A stretch of 64,000 bases of DNA from Fervidibacter canadensis (GCA_041446545.1 JBGOEJ010000013.1:1-64000), one strand, 5' to 3'; counted from the stretch's first letter, positions 51,089 through 60,337 are shown. A program made the numbers and translations. Notes: generated by a model from the letters alone, not told the origin.

Positions 51089-52168
51089 TCAAAGGGCGAT
51101 TTTATGCGTCTTGCCATCCCCGCTCCGCACGGTCACGACGCCATCAGCGACGCGGAAGCGAACGATAAAACCGTGACCACCCCCAACGAACTGGGCGACG
51201 ATGTTGGCGGCGGGTTGAAGAAACTTCAGCACAGCTTGGACATTCATCATCCCGATGTTAAGGGCATCCCGATGAGGCGAAGGGAGAGCAAGTTGAAACA
51301 TGTTCGCTCCCCCCACGATGACGCAGTTGGGACGCACTGCCCCCTTCGCCTGCAAACTCGTCAACAAGTGCGGGATGGCACGGTCGGCGAACCAGAACGG
51401 TTTCGCCGCTGTGCCCCGAAAATTCTCGCTGGACGGCAAAACGATGTGAGCCATACCTGCCACCCTCGCCCTTCGGTGATAGGCGCAAACAATCACGCAC
51501 GACCCGACACCAGGAACGACTAAAGTGACCGCCGGGTCATCGGTGACGACCAATTCGCCCAGCCCGACCAAGCGCCCGCTTTCGGTTTCCATCACCTTCA
51601 AGCACTCACCTAATAGCGGCAGGAAAAAGTGTCCTAACCCGTGCGCCGTTCCGTCGGGCAACCGAACTCGCATTTGCCAAAGGACGTGCAGGACATTCCC
51701 TCGCCCTTGCGAAAGCAACAAGGTGGCAAGGCTTTGCAGCAACGCCCCCGAAAAATCCACCCGCGTTTCAGGGGGTGTCGGCAACGATTCACCGAACAAC
51801 CGCAAGGCTTTGCCCATCCCCGTCAAAAGCCGCGCTGTCGCAAGGTTGCCCAACTCCGCCAAAACGGACTCCCGCAGGCTCTCATTGCCTTCGTCGCCCA
51901 AAACGAAGGCAGCGATGCGGTCAGCGTCGTCCATCGGTAGCAGAAGGATGAGGTAGCCTCGCATTTGTCCGTAGATGCCGACGACGATGGCGCGCACTTG
52001 CGACGGTTTAGCGAAACTGTAAAGGACGCTAAGCAGTTCATCCGCCTGCCGTTGTGCCCACTCCTTCGGCTCAAATGCCACTTCAGTGGCAAGGAACTGT
52101 GACAGGGCAACATCGCATTCTTGCTGGGCTGCCGACAGGGCTTCCTGCAAAACTTCCGCTGTCACCAC
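51089..52168 (-). CDS. CheC-CheD fusion (CheY-P phosphatase plus receptor deamidase)
   Basis: 359 residues. The N-terminal CheC domain (about 1-195) has one phosphatase signature, E105-x-x-N108 in VLAELGNLATARLL; the second repeat (VDFSGALLQSLATLLL) has lost the E-x-x-N residues. The CheD domain (about 200-359) has the T215-x8-C224 deamidase nucleophile (VPGVGSCVIVCAYH) and catalytic His241 in GMAHIVLP, plus GGANMFQL and IGMMNVQAV. CheD deamidates receptor Gln residues; in other bacteria CheC and CheD form a heterodimer. Here the partners are one polypeptide. The start is 7 nt downstream of the cheA stop. Confidence 0.9.
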   Translation of the reverse strand: MVTAEVLQEALSAAQQECDVALSQFLATEVAFEPKEWAQRQADELLSVLYSFAKPSQVRAIVVGIYGQMRGYLILLLPMDDADRIAAFVLGDEGNESLRESVLAELGNLATARLLTGMGKALRLFGESLPTPPETRVDFSGALLQSLATLLLSQGRGNVLHVLWQMRVRLPDGTAHGLGHFFLPLLGECLKVMETESGRLVGLGELVVTDDPAVTLVVPGVGSCVIVCAYHRRARVAGMAHIVLPSSENFRGTAAKPFWFADRAIPHLLTSLQAKGAVRPNCVIVGGANMFQLALPSPHRDALNIGMMNVQAVLKFLQPAANIVAQFVGGGHGFIVRFRVADGVVTVRSGDGKTHKIAL

Positions 52169-52174
52169 TGCCTG

Positions 52175-54100
52175 TCACCTCCTCGCAAGGACGCCGTTTA
52201 AGTCCACGATCAACGCCACACTTCCGTCGCCCAATATCGTCGCCCCCAAAAAGGTGCGCAAGGTGTGCAAAGGAAAGCCCAGCGGTTTGATGACGATTTC
52301 GTCCTTGCCCTCCACGCCTTCCACGCTGACCGCTACCCCTCGGTCTCGTTGACGGACGATGACCGCTATCCCTTCCTTCTCTCCGTTTGCTGCTCCCAAA
52401 AGATGTGCCAGCGACCAAAGGGGCAAAGGTTCGCCCCGCAGCATCAGCACCCGTTCGCCTTGTCCGATAACTTGCACCGTTTCCCGCCGCAAGTCCAACA
52501 CTTCCGCGACGCTGTGCATCGGCAAGGCAAACAAGCGCCCCGCCACCCGCACCAGCAAGGCAGGAATGATCGCCAAGGTTAAGGGCAACCGAAGCGTCAC
52601 CGTCGTGCCTCCACCGACCGTTGACTGGATGTCCACCGTCCCGCCGATTTGCTCAAGGGCGTTTCTGACGACATCCATCCCGACGCCCCGTCCCGACACC
52701 TCGCTGACTTGCTCCTTCGTGCTGAAGCCGGGACGAAAGATGAGCCGCAGGGCGTCATCATCGCTCAATGCTGCCGCTTGCTCTTCGCTCAGCCATCCCC
52801 GCTCAACGGCTTTGCGGCGCACCTTGTCGGGATCAATGCCCCGCCCGTCATCGCGAACGACGACGATGACGCTCCCTTCCGATTGCGACGCCGCCAGTTC
52901 CACTACGCCTTCAGGTGGTTTCCCCGCTGCGATGCGTTCGTCAGGCGGTTCAATACCGTGATCTAAAGCGTTTCGGACGAGATGGACGAGGCACTCATTA
53001 ATTTTCTCCACCAGTGCTCGGTCAACCTCGGTGGCTTCACCCTCAATGCGCAGTTGCACTCGTTTGCTCATGCTGCGCGCCAACTCTCGCACCAAGCGGG
53101 GGAAGCGACCGAAGACGACGCTCAAAGGCACCATGCGGGTTCGCGTCAACGCTTCCTGCAATTGACCGACGATGCGGCTGATGCGCTCGGTGACACCTTG
53201 CAACTCTTCGGCGATGCCGTTGCCGTGAAATTCCGTGACCCGTCGGACGCCCCGTTCCAACCGCGCCCGCTCAATGACCAACTCGCCGACCAAGTTCAGC
53301 AGCGCATCCATTTGCTCCACCGACACGCGAACGCTTTGCAACTCCGTCGGCGCTGCTGTCGGCATTTCGGCGGCAGATGGCGGGACGATGATTTCCCGAA
53401 ACTGTTTTCCTTCCCGTTGCCGTTGCATTTCCACGACCACATCGTCAAACCGAGATAGTTCCCGCTCCAACTCCGCCAGCGCCGCTTCGTCGGGAAACCG
53501 CACCTGAGCGTCCAAGCGATACTTGGCGCGCCCCGCCTGAATTTCGCTGACAGGCGGCTCCAGCGAAACGACTTCCCCGTAGCGGCTCATCGCCAGATAG
53601 GCTTGAAAGGCTCTCGCCGCAGGCATGGGACATTCGGGCTTGATGAAGATGTTCAAGGTGATGATGACTTCCGTCGCCCGCTGCGATGGCGCCGCTAATT
53701 CGTCCCGTTGGAGTGCGTTGGGCGTTTGTTGCGCCAATGCTGTCAATTGACGAATCAGCGGCGCTGCATCAGGGAGCGGAGTGTTTTGGCGCAAGGCAAC
53801 GACCATCGCCCGCAAAAAATCCACACCCATTAGCAACGCATCAATCAACTCCGCCGTCACCGCTTTAGTCCCGTTTCGCACTTGGTCAAGCAAGTTCTCC
53901 ATCGCGTGGGCGAGTCGGCTCATGCCCGTCAAACCCGCTGCCCCTGCCGAACCCTTCAGGGTGTGGGCGGAGCGAAACAGTTCGCCGATGACCGCCCTAT
54001 CACCGCCTTGCTCTAGCCGCAGCAAACCGCTTTCCAAGTTGGCGATGTGCTCTTCCGCCTCGGCGATGAACAAAGTTCGCTCTTCCGCCGTCAGTTCCAC
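52175..54100 (-). CDS. cheA: chemotaxis histidine kinase CheA
   Basis: 641 residues. HPt domain at about 1-110 with phospho-acceptor H46 in RSAHTLKGSAGAAG. A segment at about 140-245 (VIITLNIFIKPECPMPAARA...) is the CheY/CheB-binding P2. The dimerisation helices (about 265-325) precede the ATPase domain with NALDHGIEPPDERIAAGKP, DDGRGIDPDKVR and GRGVGMDVVRNALEQIGG. The CheW-like P5 domain fills the C-terminus. The protein autophosphorylates and passes phosphate to CheY and CheB. It lies between CheW and CheC-CheD genes with short gaps. Confidence 0.96.
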   Translation of the reverse strand: MELTAEERTLFIAEAEEHIANLESGLLRLEQGGDRAVIGELFRSAHTLKGSAGAAGLTGMSRLAHAMENLLDQVRNGTKAVTAELIDALLMGVDFLRAMVVALRQNTPLPDAAPLIRQLTALAQQTPNALQRDELAAPSQRATEVIITLNIFIKPECPMPAARAFQAYLAMSRYGEVVSLEPPVSEIQAGRAKYRLDAQVRFPDEAALAELERELSRFDDVVVEMQRQREGKQFREIIVPPSAAEMPTAAPTELQSVRVSVEQMDALLNLVGELVIERARLERGVRRVTEFHGNGIAEELQGVTERISRIVGQLQEALTRTRMVPLSVVFGRFPRLVRELARSMSKRVQLRIEGEATEVDRALVEKINECLVHLVRNALDHGIEPPDERIAAGKPPEGVVELAASQSEGSVIVVVRDDGRGIDPDKVRRKAVERGWLSEEQAAALSDDDALRLIFRPGFSTKEQVSEVSGRGVGMDVVRNALEQIGGTVDIQSTVGGGTTVTLRLPLTLAIIPALLVRVAGRLFALPMHSVAEVLDLRRETVQVIGQGERVLMLRGEPLPLWSLAHLLGAANGEKEGIAVIVRQRDRGVAVSVEGVEGKDEIVIKPLGFPLHTLRTFLGATILGDGSVALIVDLNGVLARR

Positions 54101-54128
54101 AGAGCATCACCTTGTCAGGCAACCGCCC

Positions 54129-54605
54129 TTACCCGTTGGCGGAGCCTCCAAGCGTTTCGGTGTCCAGTAACCGTTCGGCATTGAGCAGCAAGACGAGTTG
54201 ACCGTCCAGTTTCAGCACGCCTTCTAATCGCTGGGCTTCCTCAGGTGCCACGAGGTCACCGACGGGTTCTACGGCGTCATCGGCGATACGGGCGACTTGA
54301 ACGACCTCATCCACCGTGAAGCCAACCAAGTGCTCGCCGACTTGGGCAACCATCACCAGCACTTTGTCCGTCGCGTCGTGCGCCCCGATGCCCAAAAGCC
54401 GTTTGGAATCCACGACCGCCATGATTCGTCCCCGCAAGTTGACGATGCCCATGATGAACGGCGGGGCACCAGGCACAGACACGATGTCGCTTTGCTGGGC
54501 GATTTCTTGCACGCTGCGGATGTCTAAGGCGAAGAGAGTGCCGTTAAGCAGAAAGACGACGATGTGGCGCTCCTGCGTTCGTTCCGCCTTCTCCGTCGGT
54601 GTCAT
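54129..54605 (-). CDS. cheW: chemotaxis coupling protein CheW
   Basis: 158 residues, a CheW beta-barrel domain: HIVVFLLNGTLFALDIRSVQEIAQ, PGAPPFIMGIVNLRGRIMAVVDSKRLLG and LDGQLVLLLNAERLL. It couples the receptor to CheA. ATG 54605 follows GAGGTGAGC; another ATG codon, 9 nt upstream, lies inside the ribosome site region. Located directly between the receptor gene and cheA. Confidence 0.95.
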   Translation of the reverse strand: MTPTEKAERTQERHIVVFLLNGTLFALDIRSVQEIAQQSDIVSVPGAPPFIMGIVNLRGRIMAVVDSKRLLGIGAHDATDKVLVMVAQVGEHLVGFTVDEVVQVARIADDAVEPVGDLVAPEEAQRLEGVLKLDGQLVLLLNAERLLDTETLGGSANG

Positions 54606-54636
54606 GGCGCTCACCTCGTTCCGTCGTCAAAAAGCG

Positions 54637-57132
54637 TTAACGGCGGTAAGCGGCGACCGTGATGCCGTCGGTTTTGGTAGCGCCGTCCGTTTTGCGGGAA
54701 AGTGCGTTGATCGGTTCGGCGGATTGCGTTTCTTCAGTCTTGAAGCGTTGGACGAGTCGGTGTAGTTGCACTGCCATCGCCGCTAACTGTTGGGCGTTAC
54801 TCGCCATCTCCATCGCTTGGGCGCTGACTTCCTCCGATGCCGCCGAAACTTCCTCCATCGCCGCCGAAGTTTGCTCGCTGATGTGGGCAACGCTGCGGAT
54901 TTGCTCGCTCATGTCCGAAGCCGTCGCCGCCAGTTCCTCGGTCGCTGCGGCGTTTTGTTCGGCGATGGCAGAAAGCCGCTGAACGATGCCGAACACTTGC
55001 TCCAACGCCTCCGCCACATCCGTTTGTGCCCGCTCCAACTCACCACTTTGCGATTGCACCTTTTGGACAGCGGTGATGATATCTCCCAACGCATTTTCTG
55101 CCTCGCTGACGGTTGCGGCGCTTTCAGCGACTTGTCGGTAAGTCGCCGCCATCGCTTTAACGCTCTCTTCCGCACCCTGCTGGATGGTAGCGATCAGGTC
55201 AGCGATCTCTTTCGTCGCTTGAGCGGAGCGTTCGGCGAGTTTGCGCACTTCGTCAGCGACGACGGAAAAGCCCCGCCCCTGTTCGCCTGCCCGTGCCGCT
55301 TCAATGGCAGCGTTCAATGCCAGCAAATTCGTCTGTTGGGCGATGTCGGCGATAGTGCTAACGATTTTCCCGATGTCCGCCATCAATCGGTTCATGCTTT
55401 CCACCCGCTGTTGCGCCGTTTCCACAGAACTACGGATGGCATTCATGCTGGCGAGCATTTGACGCAACTTCTGGACGCTGGCAGAAGCGATGTTGAAAGC
55501 CTCGCCGGCAGCCGCCACGCCTTCTGTGACGGTGCGTGAGAAGCCTTGAAGGATTTGCTGGATGCGGTCAGCGGCATGGGAAAGGTCGTTGACGAGTTTG
55601 GCTTGCTCTTGGGCACCACTAGCGATGCTTTCAATGGCGCGGTTGAGTTGCTCAAACGCCGATTGCGTTCGGGCGATGGCGGCGGCTTGGTCGGTTGCTC
55701 CTTGGGCGGTTTGCTGGACGGAGTTTGCGACTTGAGCGATGGCGGCGCCGACTTGTTGTGTCGCTGTCGCCATCTGGGCGCTGACTTCGTTTAAGCGGTT
55801 GACTGCCATCCCCACTTCGCCGACCAGTTGAGCCAACTGGCGGGACGAAAGGCTGCAAGCGTCGGCGATGCGACGGGCGCTGCCGACTAACTGAGCCGCC
55901 GCCGTAAGAAGTTGCCCCTCTTCTGTCTGTGCGTCGCTGTCGGCAGGGATGTCGGCGATAGCGACATTAAGCCGATGGGTCAAATCGCCTTGCGCCAAAC
56001 GCTCCAACGCCGTCACCAATTGCGGGAAGACTTGCTCGCTAAGGTGACGAGCATGTTCGGTGACCGTTTGCAGCCCGTGCGTCGCGGCGAAGTAGAAGCC
56101 GAAGAACAACCCGAACGCCAACGCCAGCATTGCGACGATGACGCCGACCATGACCGCCCGCTGCCGTTGCAGTTTTTGGATGCGGGCGTTGAGCAAGTTG
56201 TCCAACTCGCCCGACAGCGTTTTGGTCAGGTCAAACAAACTGTCAATGGCTGCCGTCGCCGCTGCAAAGTATTCCTGCGAGGTCAGCGCGATTTGCTGGC
56301 TACGGAGCAACCGCTCGTCCAGCATCGTCAGGAAACTCTGGGTCTTTTCATGGGCAGAGCGGACAGTTTGCTCAATGCGGTTGCGTAAGGCGGGATTGTA
56401 ATTCATCGCCCGCTCCAAACCCTTTTGCGCCTGCCGCAGTCCGTTGGATGCCATCTCATATATCATCCACAGTTTCACCCGCTCCGCATCGGTCACTTTT
56501 CTGTCGGCGATGTCAGCAGTCCCTTCTGAACGAGTCCAGTCGAGTTGTTCCGTCGCTTCGGGGTAACGCTGGACGACGGCGAGCATTAGGTAGTAGGAGT
56601 CAAGGTCGGGATCAAGGATAAGTTCGGAAGCGTCAGCGATGTCTTGGCGCAACTGCAGGACTTTGGCGATCAAATCTCGGTGGCGCTGGAAACTCTCGTC
56701 ACGGGAGAGGTGCTCTACTTGACTTTGTAGGTTTTGCCACTCCCGTTTGATCTCTTCCCAAGTGCCCTTGACCTTCAACTCGTCGCCGTAGCGCTCCATA
56801 ACGGTGTCAACGGCTTTGATGTCCTCAGCGATTTCTGCTTGCTTTTGCGCCATCGTCTCTTTGAAAGTGCGGTCACCCGATAGGTAGCCACCCGATGCGC
56901 CCCGATGCTGTTGCAAGTGTTGGATGAGCGGGATCAAAGGTTTCAAGCACTCGTTACCCTTGAGTTCCTGACGGGTGAAAGTGATGTCGGCTTGCAATTT
57001 GGCGTTCAGTTGATAGGCGACGAAAAGCAAGGGCAGGGCGAAGGCGGCACCGATCAGCGAAATCCGTCGCTTGAAATTCAACCGTTGCATCAACGCAATG
57101 GTAGGGCGAAAAGTGCCTGAACCATCTCCCAT
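54637..57132 (-). CDS. methyl-accepting chemotaxis protein with periplasmic NIT-like sensor domain
   Basis: Roughly 831 residues. Transmembrane segment near the N-terminus (ISLIGAAFALPLLFVAYQL), a long helical periplasmic region (about 40-320) with a QHRGASGGYLSG motif like nitrate/nitrite-sensing (NIT) domains, a second membrane helix (VMVGVIVAMLALAFGLFFGF), a HAMP-like region and the signalling domain with the hairpin tip region VADEVRKLAERSAQATKEIADLI. No CheR-tethering pentapeptide is seen at the end. First gene of the chemotaxis operon. The start is uncertain: ATG 57132 has GGAG just 2 nt upstream; 57090 is an alternative. Confidence 0.88.
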   Translation of the reverse strand: MGDGSGTFRPTIALMQRLNFKRRISLIGAAFALPLLFVAYQLNAKLQADITFTRQELKGNECLKPLIPLIQHLQQHRGASGGYLSGDRTFKETMAQKQAEIAEDIKAVDTVMERYGDELKVKGTWEEIKREWQNLQSQVEHLSRDESFQRHRDLIAKVLQLRQDIADASELILDPDLDSYYLMLAVVQRYPEATEQLDWTRSEGTADIADRKVTDAERVKLWMIYEMASNGLRQAQKGLERAMNYNPALRNRIEQTVRSAHEKTQSFLTMLDERLLRSQQIALTSQEYFAAATAAIDSLFDLTKTLSGELDNLLNARIQKLQRQRAVMVGVIVAMLALAFGLFFGFYFAATHGLQTVTEHARHLSEQVFPQLVTALERLAQGDLTHRLNVAIADIPADSDAQTEEGQLLTAAAQLVGSARRIADACSLSSRQLAQLVGEVGMAVNRLNEVSAQMATATQQVGAAIAQVANSVQQTAQGATDQAAAIARTQSAFEQLNRAIESIASGAQEQAKLVNDLSHAADRIQQILQGFSRTVTEGVAAAGEAFNIASASVQKLRQMLASMNAIRSSVETAQQRVESMNRLMADIGKIVSTIADIAQQTNLLALNAAIEAARAGEQGRGFSVVADEVRKLAERSAQATKEIADLIATIQQGAEESVKAMAATYRQVAESAATVSEAENALGDIITAVQKVQSQSGELERAQTDVAEALEQVFGIVQRLSAIAEQNAAATEELAATASDMSEQIRSVAHISEQTSAAMEEVSAASEEVSAQAMEMASNAQQLAAMAVQLHRLVQRFKTEETQSAEPINALSRKTDGATKTDGITVAAYRR

Positions 57133-57245
57133 CGCTCCTTTCTCGGTCATCCCGATCGCTCTATGGCACCGCCCGACGCTCTCCAAAGGGCTATCGGCAA
57201 AGGAGCGACGGGGATTTAGGAATGGCAGCGATTGGCGACTGATGA

Positions 57246-57345
57246 AGTGCCTAAAAGGCGCGACGGCAAAAGGCGGGGCTATGGCAAGTCGCGGCTGATA
57301 GCCGCTCCAACAGGCAATTTGTTAGAGCGACCAAAAAGGCGAGAC
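57246..57345. repeat. three intergenic palindromic repeats upstream of the chemotaxis operon
   Basis: Units: 57246-57265 (GTGCCT-AAAAGGCGC-GACGG), 57288-57311 (GCGGCT-GAT-AGCCGC, with GTC before and TCC after) and 57324-57345 (GAGCGACC-AAAA-AGGCGAGAC). Their stems differ but conserve pairing and the flanking (G)GAGCG and GCGAC blocks. They fill the 259-bp space between the receptor gene start and the isomerase-like gene together with AGCGATTGGCGACTG-type repeats at 57228-57242 and 57358-57388. Confidence 0.65.
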
Positions 57346-57391
57346 GGTGAAAGTCAATTGGCGACGGGCTACTCGCTATTCGCTGCCGTTC

Positions 57392-58300
57392 TCAAGCGTC
57401 GTAGGGAATGCCCAAGCGTTCCAGCAACTCAAGGAGCGTTTCACGGGAGCGGCGCATTTCTTCGTCTAAGTCGGGGATGCGCCCGATGTCCAACCCGACC
57501 ATCCCGCTGAAGTCGTGCTTTTTGAGCGCCAAAAACACCCCCTCAAAATCCACCGTCCCCCGTCCCAAGCCCAAGTGCTCGTTCGTCTTGCCGTCGTTGT
57601 CCGATAGGTGCACATAGAAGATGCGCTTGCCCAGTTTCTCCACCGACAAAGGCAAAAGTTCTTTTTGAGCGTTCAAGTGCCCCGTGTCCAAGACGAAGCC
57701 AAGGTTTTCATGTCCCACATGGTCAAAGAGCCTAAGCGCCGCATCGGTGTTGCTGACCATCTCTCCGACGCGTGGCTCAAGGCAAAACTTCAATCCTGCT
57801 TGCTCCGCCTTTTGCGCCAAAGTCCTAAAACTGTCCACCAGCACCGCCCACTGTCGTTCCCAAGAAAACTGCGGGTCAACCTTGACCTTGAACTGGATGC
57901 CGAAGTCCACCATCTGCTTGTAAGGCGCTGGTCCTTCAAACTCCAGCGGAGGCACAAAGGAGTCCGTTTGGATGGTCGTGCAACCGAAGAAGTTGGCGAG
58001 TTCGCAGGCAAGGTCAAAGAGCGAAAGGGCATGGCAGCGCTTGCCCTCGTCCAAACTGACGACATCGGGCAAAACGGGACAAAAGTTGTCCACGACCAAC
58101 CCCAAATCGTCACACAACGCCTTCAACGCATGCCGATGGGCATAAACTTCCCGCAAGTTCTCTTCCCGCACGCCCTCCAGTTCCACATACTTGAAGCCCA
58201 ACGCCTTCATGTCTTTGAGCGCTTGCTTCGTGTCGGCGATGGATGGCGGATAGCCGTATTTGCTGATGGCGTAAAGCCAGCAACAACCGACTTTGACCAT
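57392..58300 (-). CDS. sugar phosphate isomerase/epimerase-like TIM-barrel protein
   Basis: 302 residues in the xylose-isomerase-like/AP endonuclease 2 superfamily. Barrel motifs with metal-binding residues: YVELEGVREENL near the N-terminus, FCLEPRVGEMVSN (Glu), VLDTGHLN (Asp, His), YVHLSDNDGKTNEHLGLGRGTVDF (His, Asp, Glu) and GMVGLDIGR at the end. Members isomerise or epimerise sugars and cyclitols. Its neighbours, an arabinofuranosidase and upstream Gfo/Idh/MocA proteins, suggest carbohydrate metabolism. The ATG pair 58303/58300 follows GAGGTGG. Exact reaction unknown. Confidence 0.85.
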   Translation of the reverse strand: MVKVGCCWLYAISKYGYPPSIADTKQALKDMKALGFKYVELEGVREENLREVYAHRHALKALCDDLGLVVDNFCPVLPDVVSLDEGKRCHALSLFDLACELANFFGCTTIQTDSFVPPLEFEGPAPYKQMVDFGIQFKVKVDPQFSWERQWAVLVDSFRTLAQKAEQAGLKFCLEPRVGEMVSNTDAALRLFDHVGHENLGFVLDTGHLNAQKELLPLSVEKLGKRIFYVHLSDNDGKTNEHLGLGRGTVDFEGVFLALKKHDFSGMVGLDIGRIPDLDEEMRRSRETLLELLERLGIPYDA

Positions 58301-58335
58301 CATAACCACCTCGCCCAAAAGTGTAGCAGCAAATG

Positions 58336-58357
58336 TTGGAGCGCCTAAAAGGCGCGA
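58336..58357. repeat. intergenic palindromic repeat, GCGCCT type
   Basis: Stem GCGCCT-AAA-AGGCGC, flanked by TTGGA and GAC. The stem sequence differs from that of the GTGGCT units but the block structure is the same, showing compensated base changes. Located between two divergent genes. Confidence 0.65.
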
Positions 58358-58413
58358 CGACGAAAAGCCAATGGCGATCGGCAGGCGAATGCCGTGCCAA
58401 ACTGTGGGCGGTG

Positions 58414-60276
58414 ATGGAAGTGCGATGGCAAATCCTTTGGCTTTTGGGGGTGTGGACGATGGCGGCTCACGCTGAGGATGTGACGCAGTTTGTGTCGCCG
58501 AAAGCGGTGCGGTTGGATGGGTTGCTGGGTTACCGCTTCGCTGCCAATGAGCGGGGGCGCTTGCTGCCGTTGGACGAAGACGCCCTGCTCAGCGGCTTTA
58601 GGCAGCGCCCAGGGGCGCAAGCATGGATCGGCGAACATGTCGGCAAATGGCTGCACGCTGCCGTCCTCACTTGGCTCAACACGGGCAACCCTGACCTCAA
58701 AGCGAAAATAGACCGCATCGTGCAAGGTCTGATCGCCACGCAAGAACCCGACGGCTACTTGGGCACTTATGACTTTCCGACCCGATGGACGATGGAGCGG
58801 GAACGGGGTTGGGATGTCTGGGTGCACAAGTATGTCCTCATCGGCTTGCTGAGTTATGTGAGCGGGACGAAGGAAGTAGGGAGCGATGGGTTAGCGCAAA
58901 GGGCGTTGGAAGCGGCAAAGAAAGCCGCCGATTTGCTCCTGCGCACCTTCGGGACGGGCGAAGGGCAATTGGACTTGATGGAGCGCAGCACCCATGTCGG
59001 GATGGCTTCGGGCTCCATCTTGCAACCGATGGTGTGGCTGTATCGGGCGACGGGCGAGCGACGCTATCTGGACTTTTGCCGCTACATCGTTTGGGCATGG
59101 GAGCATTCGCCCAAAGGACCGAAGTTGCTCAACAGTTTGCTGACGCACGGCGATGTCCATCGGACCGCCAATGCCAAAGCCTACGAGATGATGAGTTGCC
59201 TCGTCGGGGCGTTGGAACTTTATCGGCTGCTGCGAGATGAGGGACGAGAAGACGACGGCAAAACGCTGCTTTTGGCGGCGCAACGGGCGTGGGACGACAT
59301 CACCACCAACCATCTTTACCTAACGGGCGGGACGAGTTTCCGCGAGCACTTTTTGCCCGACCACGAGTTGCCCAACACGGGTGAAATCGCCGAAACTTGC
59401 ACGACGGTGACGCTGCTGCAACTGACGCTGGAACTCTTTCGCCTCAGCGGCGACGCCAAATACATGGACATCGCCGAACGCATCGTCTTCAACCACTTGC
59501 TCGCCGCCCAGCATCCCGACGGCAGCCGTTGGTGCTACTTCACGCCGCTGGAAGGGACGAAAAATTACCGCCACGACATCAACTGTTGCGCCTCCAGCGG
59601 ACCAAGGGGCATCGCCTTGTTGCCCACCTTCCTTTCCACGCTGGATGCCGACGGAGGCATTCGCGTCAACCTTTACACCGCCAGCGAGTTGCGGTTGCCC
59701 GAACGAGGCGTCCGACTGGTGCAAGAAACGGCTTACCCTTACGATGGCTCGGTGCGGTTGCGGGTGCATCTGACGACGCCGACGGAATTCGCCCTGCGGT
59801 TGCGCATCCCCAATTGGTGCGAGGCAGCCGAAGTTGCCGTCAACGAGGAAGCGCCCCAGCAAGTTCGGAGTGGCTATCACGAATTGCGGCGGCGCTGGCG
59901 GGATGGCGACACCGTTCGGCTGGAGTTGCCGATGCGGTTGCGCGTCGTCATCGGCGAACACACCAACGAGGGCAAAGTGGCGCTGATGTTCGGTCCGTTG
60001 GTGCTCGCCGCAGACGAACGCTTTTTGCCCGCCGACGCTCAACCGTTAAATGCCGTCACCATCCCGACGACGGACGCCGACCGATTGCCCTTGCAACGCA
60101 TCGTCATCGGCGACAGCGGGGCGCTGTGGGCGAACGAGACAGCCTTTGACACCGACGGGATCACTTTGACCGAACCGCCCCGTTCGTTCGTCTTGCGCCT
60201 GACGGACTTCGCCCACGCAGGCGCAAAGGGCACTGCCTTCGCCGTCTGGCTTCCCAAACCGCAAGAGCGTCGCTAA
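58414..60276 (+). CDS. GH127 beta-L-arabinofuranosidase-like glycoside hydrolase
   Basis: 620 residues from ATG 58414 with a signal peptide (MEVRWQILWLLGVWTMAAHA). The GH127 zinc-thiolate active site is intact: E327-x-C329 (AETCTTV) and the C391-C392 pair (NCCASSG), spaced like Cys-nucleophile enzymes of the HypBA1 family. The alpha/alpha-barrel is followed by beta domains (about 440-620). These enzymes remove beta-L-arabinofuranose from plant hydroxyproline glycans or arabinans. The start is chosen for the signal peptide; ribosome site GGGCGGTG is modest. It is divergent from the isomerase-like gene. Confidence 0.9.
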   Translation: MEVRWQILWLLGVWTMAAHAEDVTQFVSPKAVRLDGLLGYRFAANERGRLLPLDEDALLSGFRQRPGAQAWIGEHVGKWLHAAVLTWLNTGNPDLKAKIDRIVQGLIATQEPDGYLGTYDFPTRWTMERERGWDVWVHKYVLIGLLSYVSGTKEVGSDGLAQRALEAAKKAADLLLRTFGTGEGQLDLMERSTHVGMASGSILQPMVWLYRATGERRYLDFCRYIVWAWEHSPKGPKLLNSLLTHGDVHRTANAKAYEMMSCLVGALELYRLLRDEGREDDGKTLLLAAQRAWDDITTNHLYLTGGTSFREHFLPDHELPNTGEIAETCTTVTLLQLTLELFRLSGDAKYMDIAERIVFNHLLAAQHPDGSRWCYFTPLEGTKNYRHDINCCASSGPRGIALLPTFLSTLDADGGIRVNLYTASELRLPERGVRLVQETAYPYDGSVRLRVHLTTPTEFALRLRIPNWCEAAEVAVNEEAPQQVRSGYHELRRRWRDGDTVRLELPMRLRVVIGEHTNEGKVALMFGPLVLAADERFLPADAQPLNAVTIPTTDADRLPLQRIVIGDSGALWANETAFDTDGITLTEPPRSFVLRLTDFAHAGAKGTAFAVWLPKPQERR

Positions 60277-60337
60277 TGACGGTGAGTAACCATCGGTTTT
60301 GCTCGCCCATCGCCGCCGACGAGAGGAGTGATGGCTG

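Noticed and set aside
57246..57345. CRISPR array
   Set aside because: Units are unevenly spaced, short, and differ in sequence; no cas genes occur. They are palindromic dispersed repeats.
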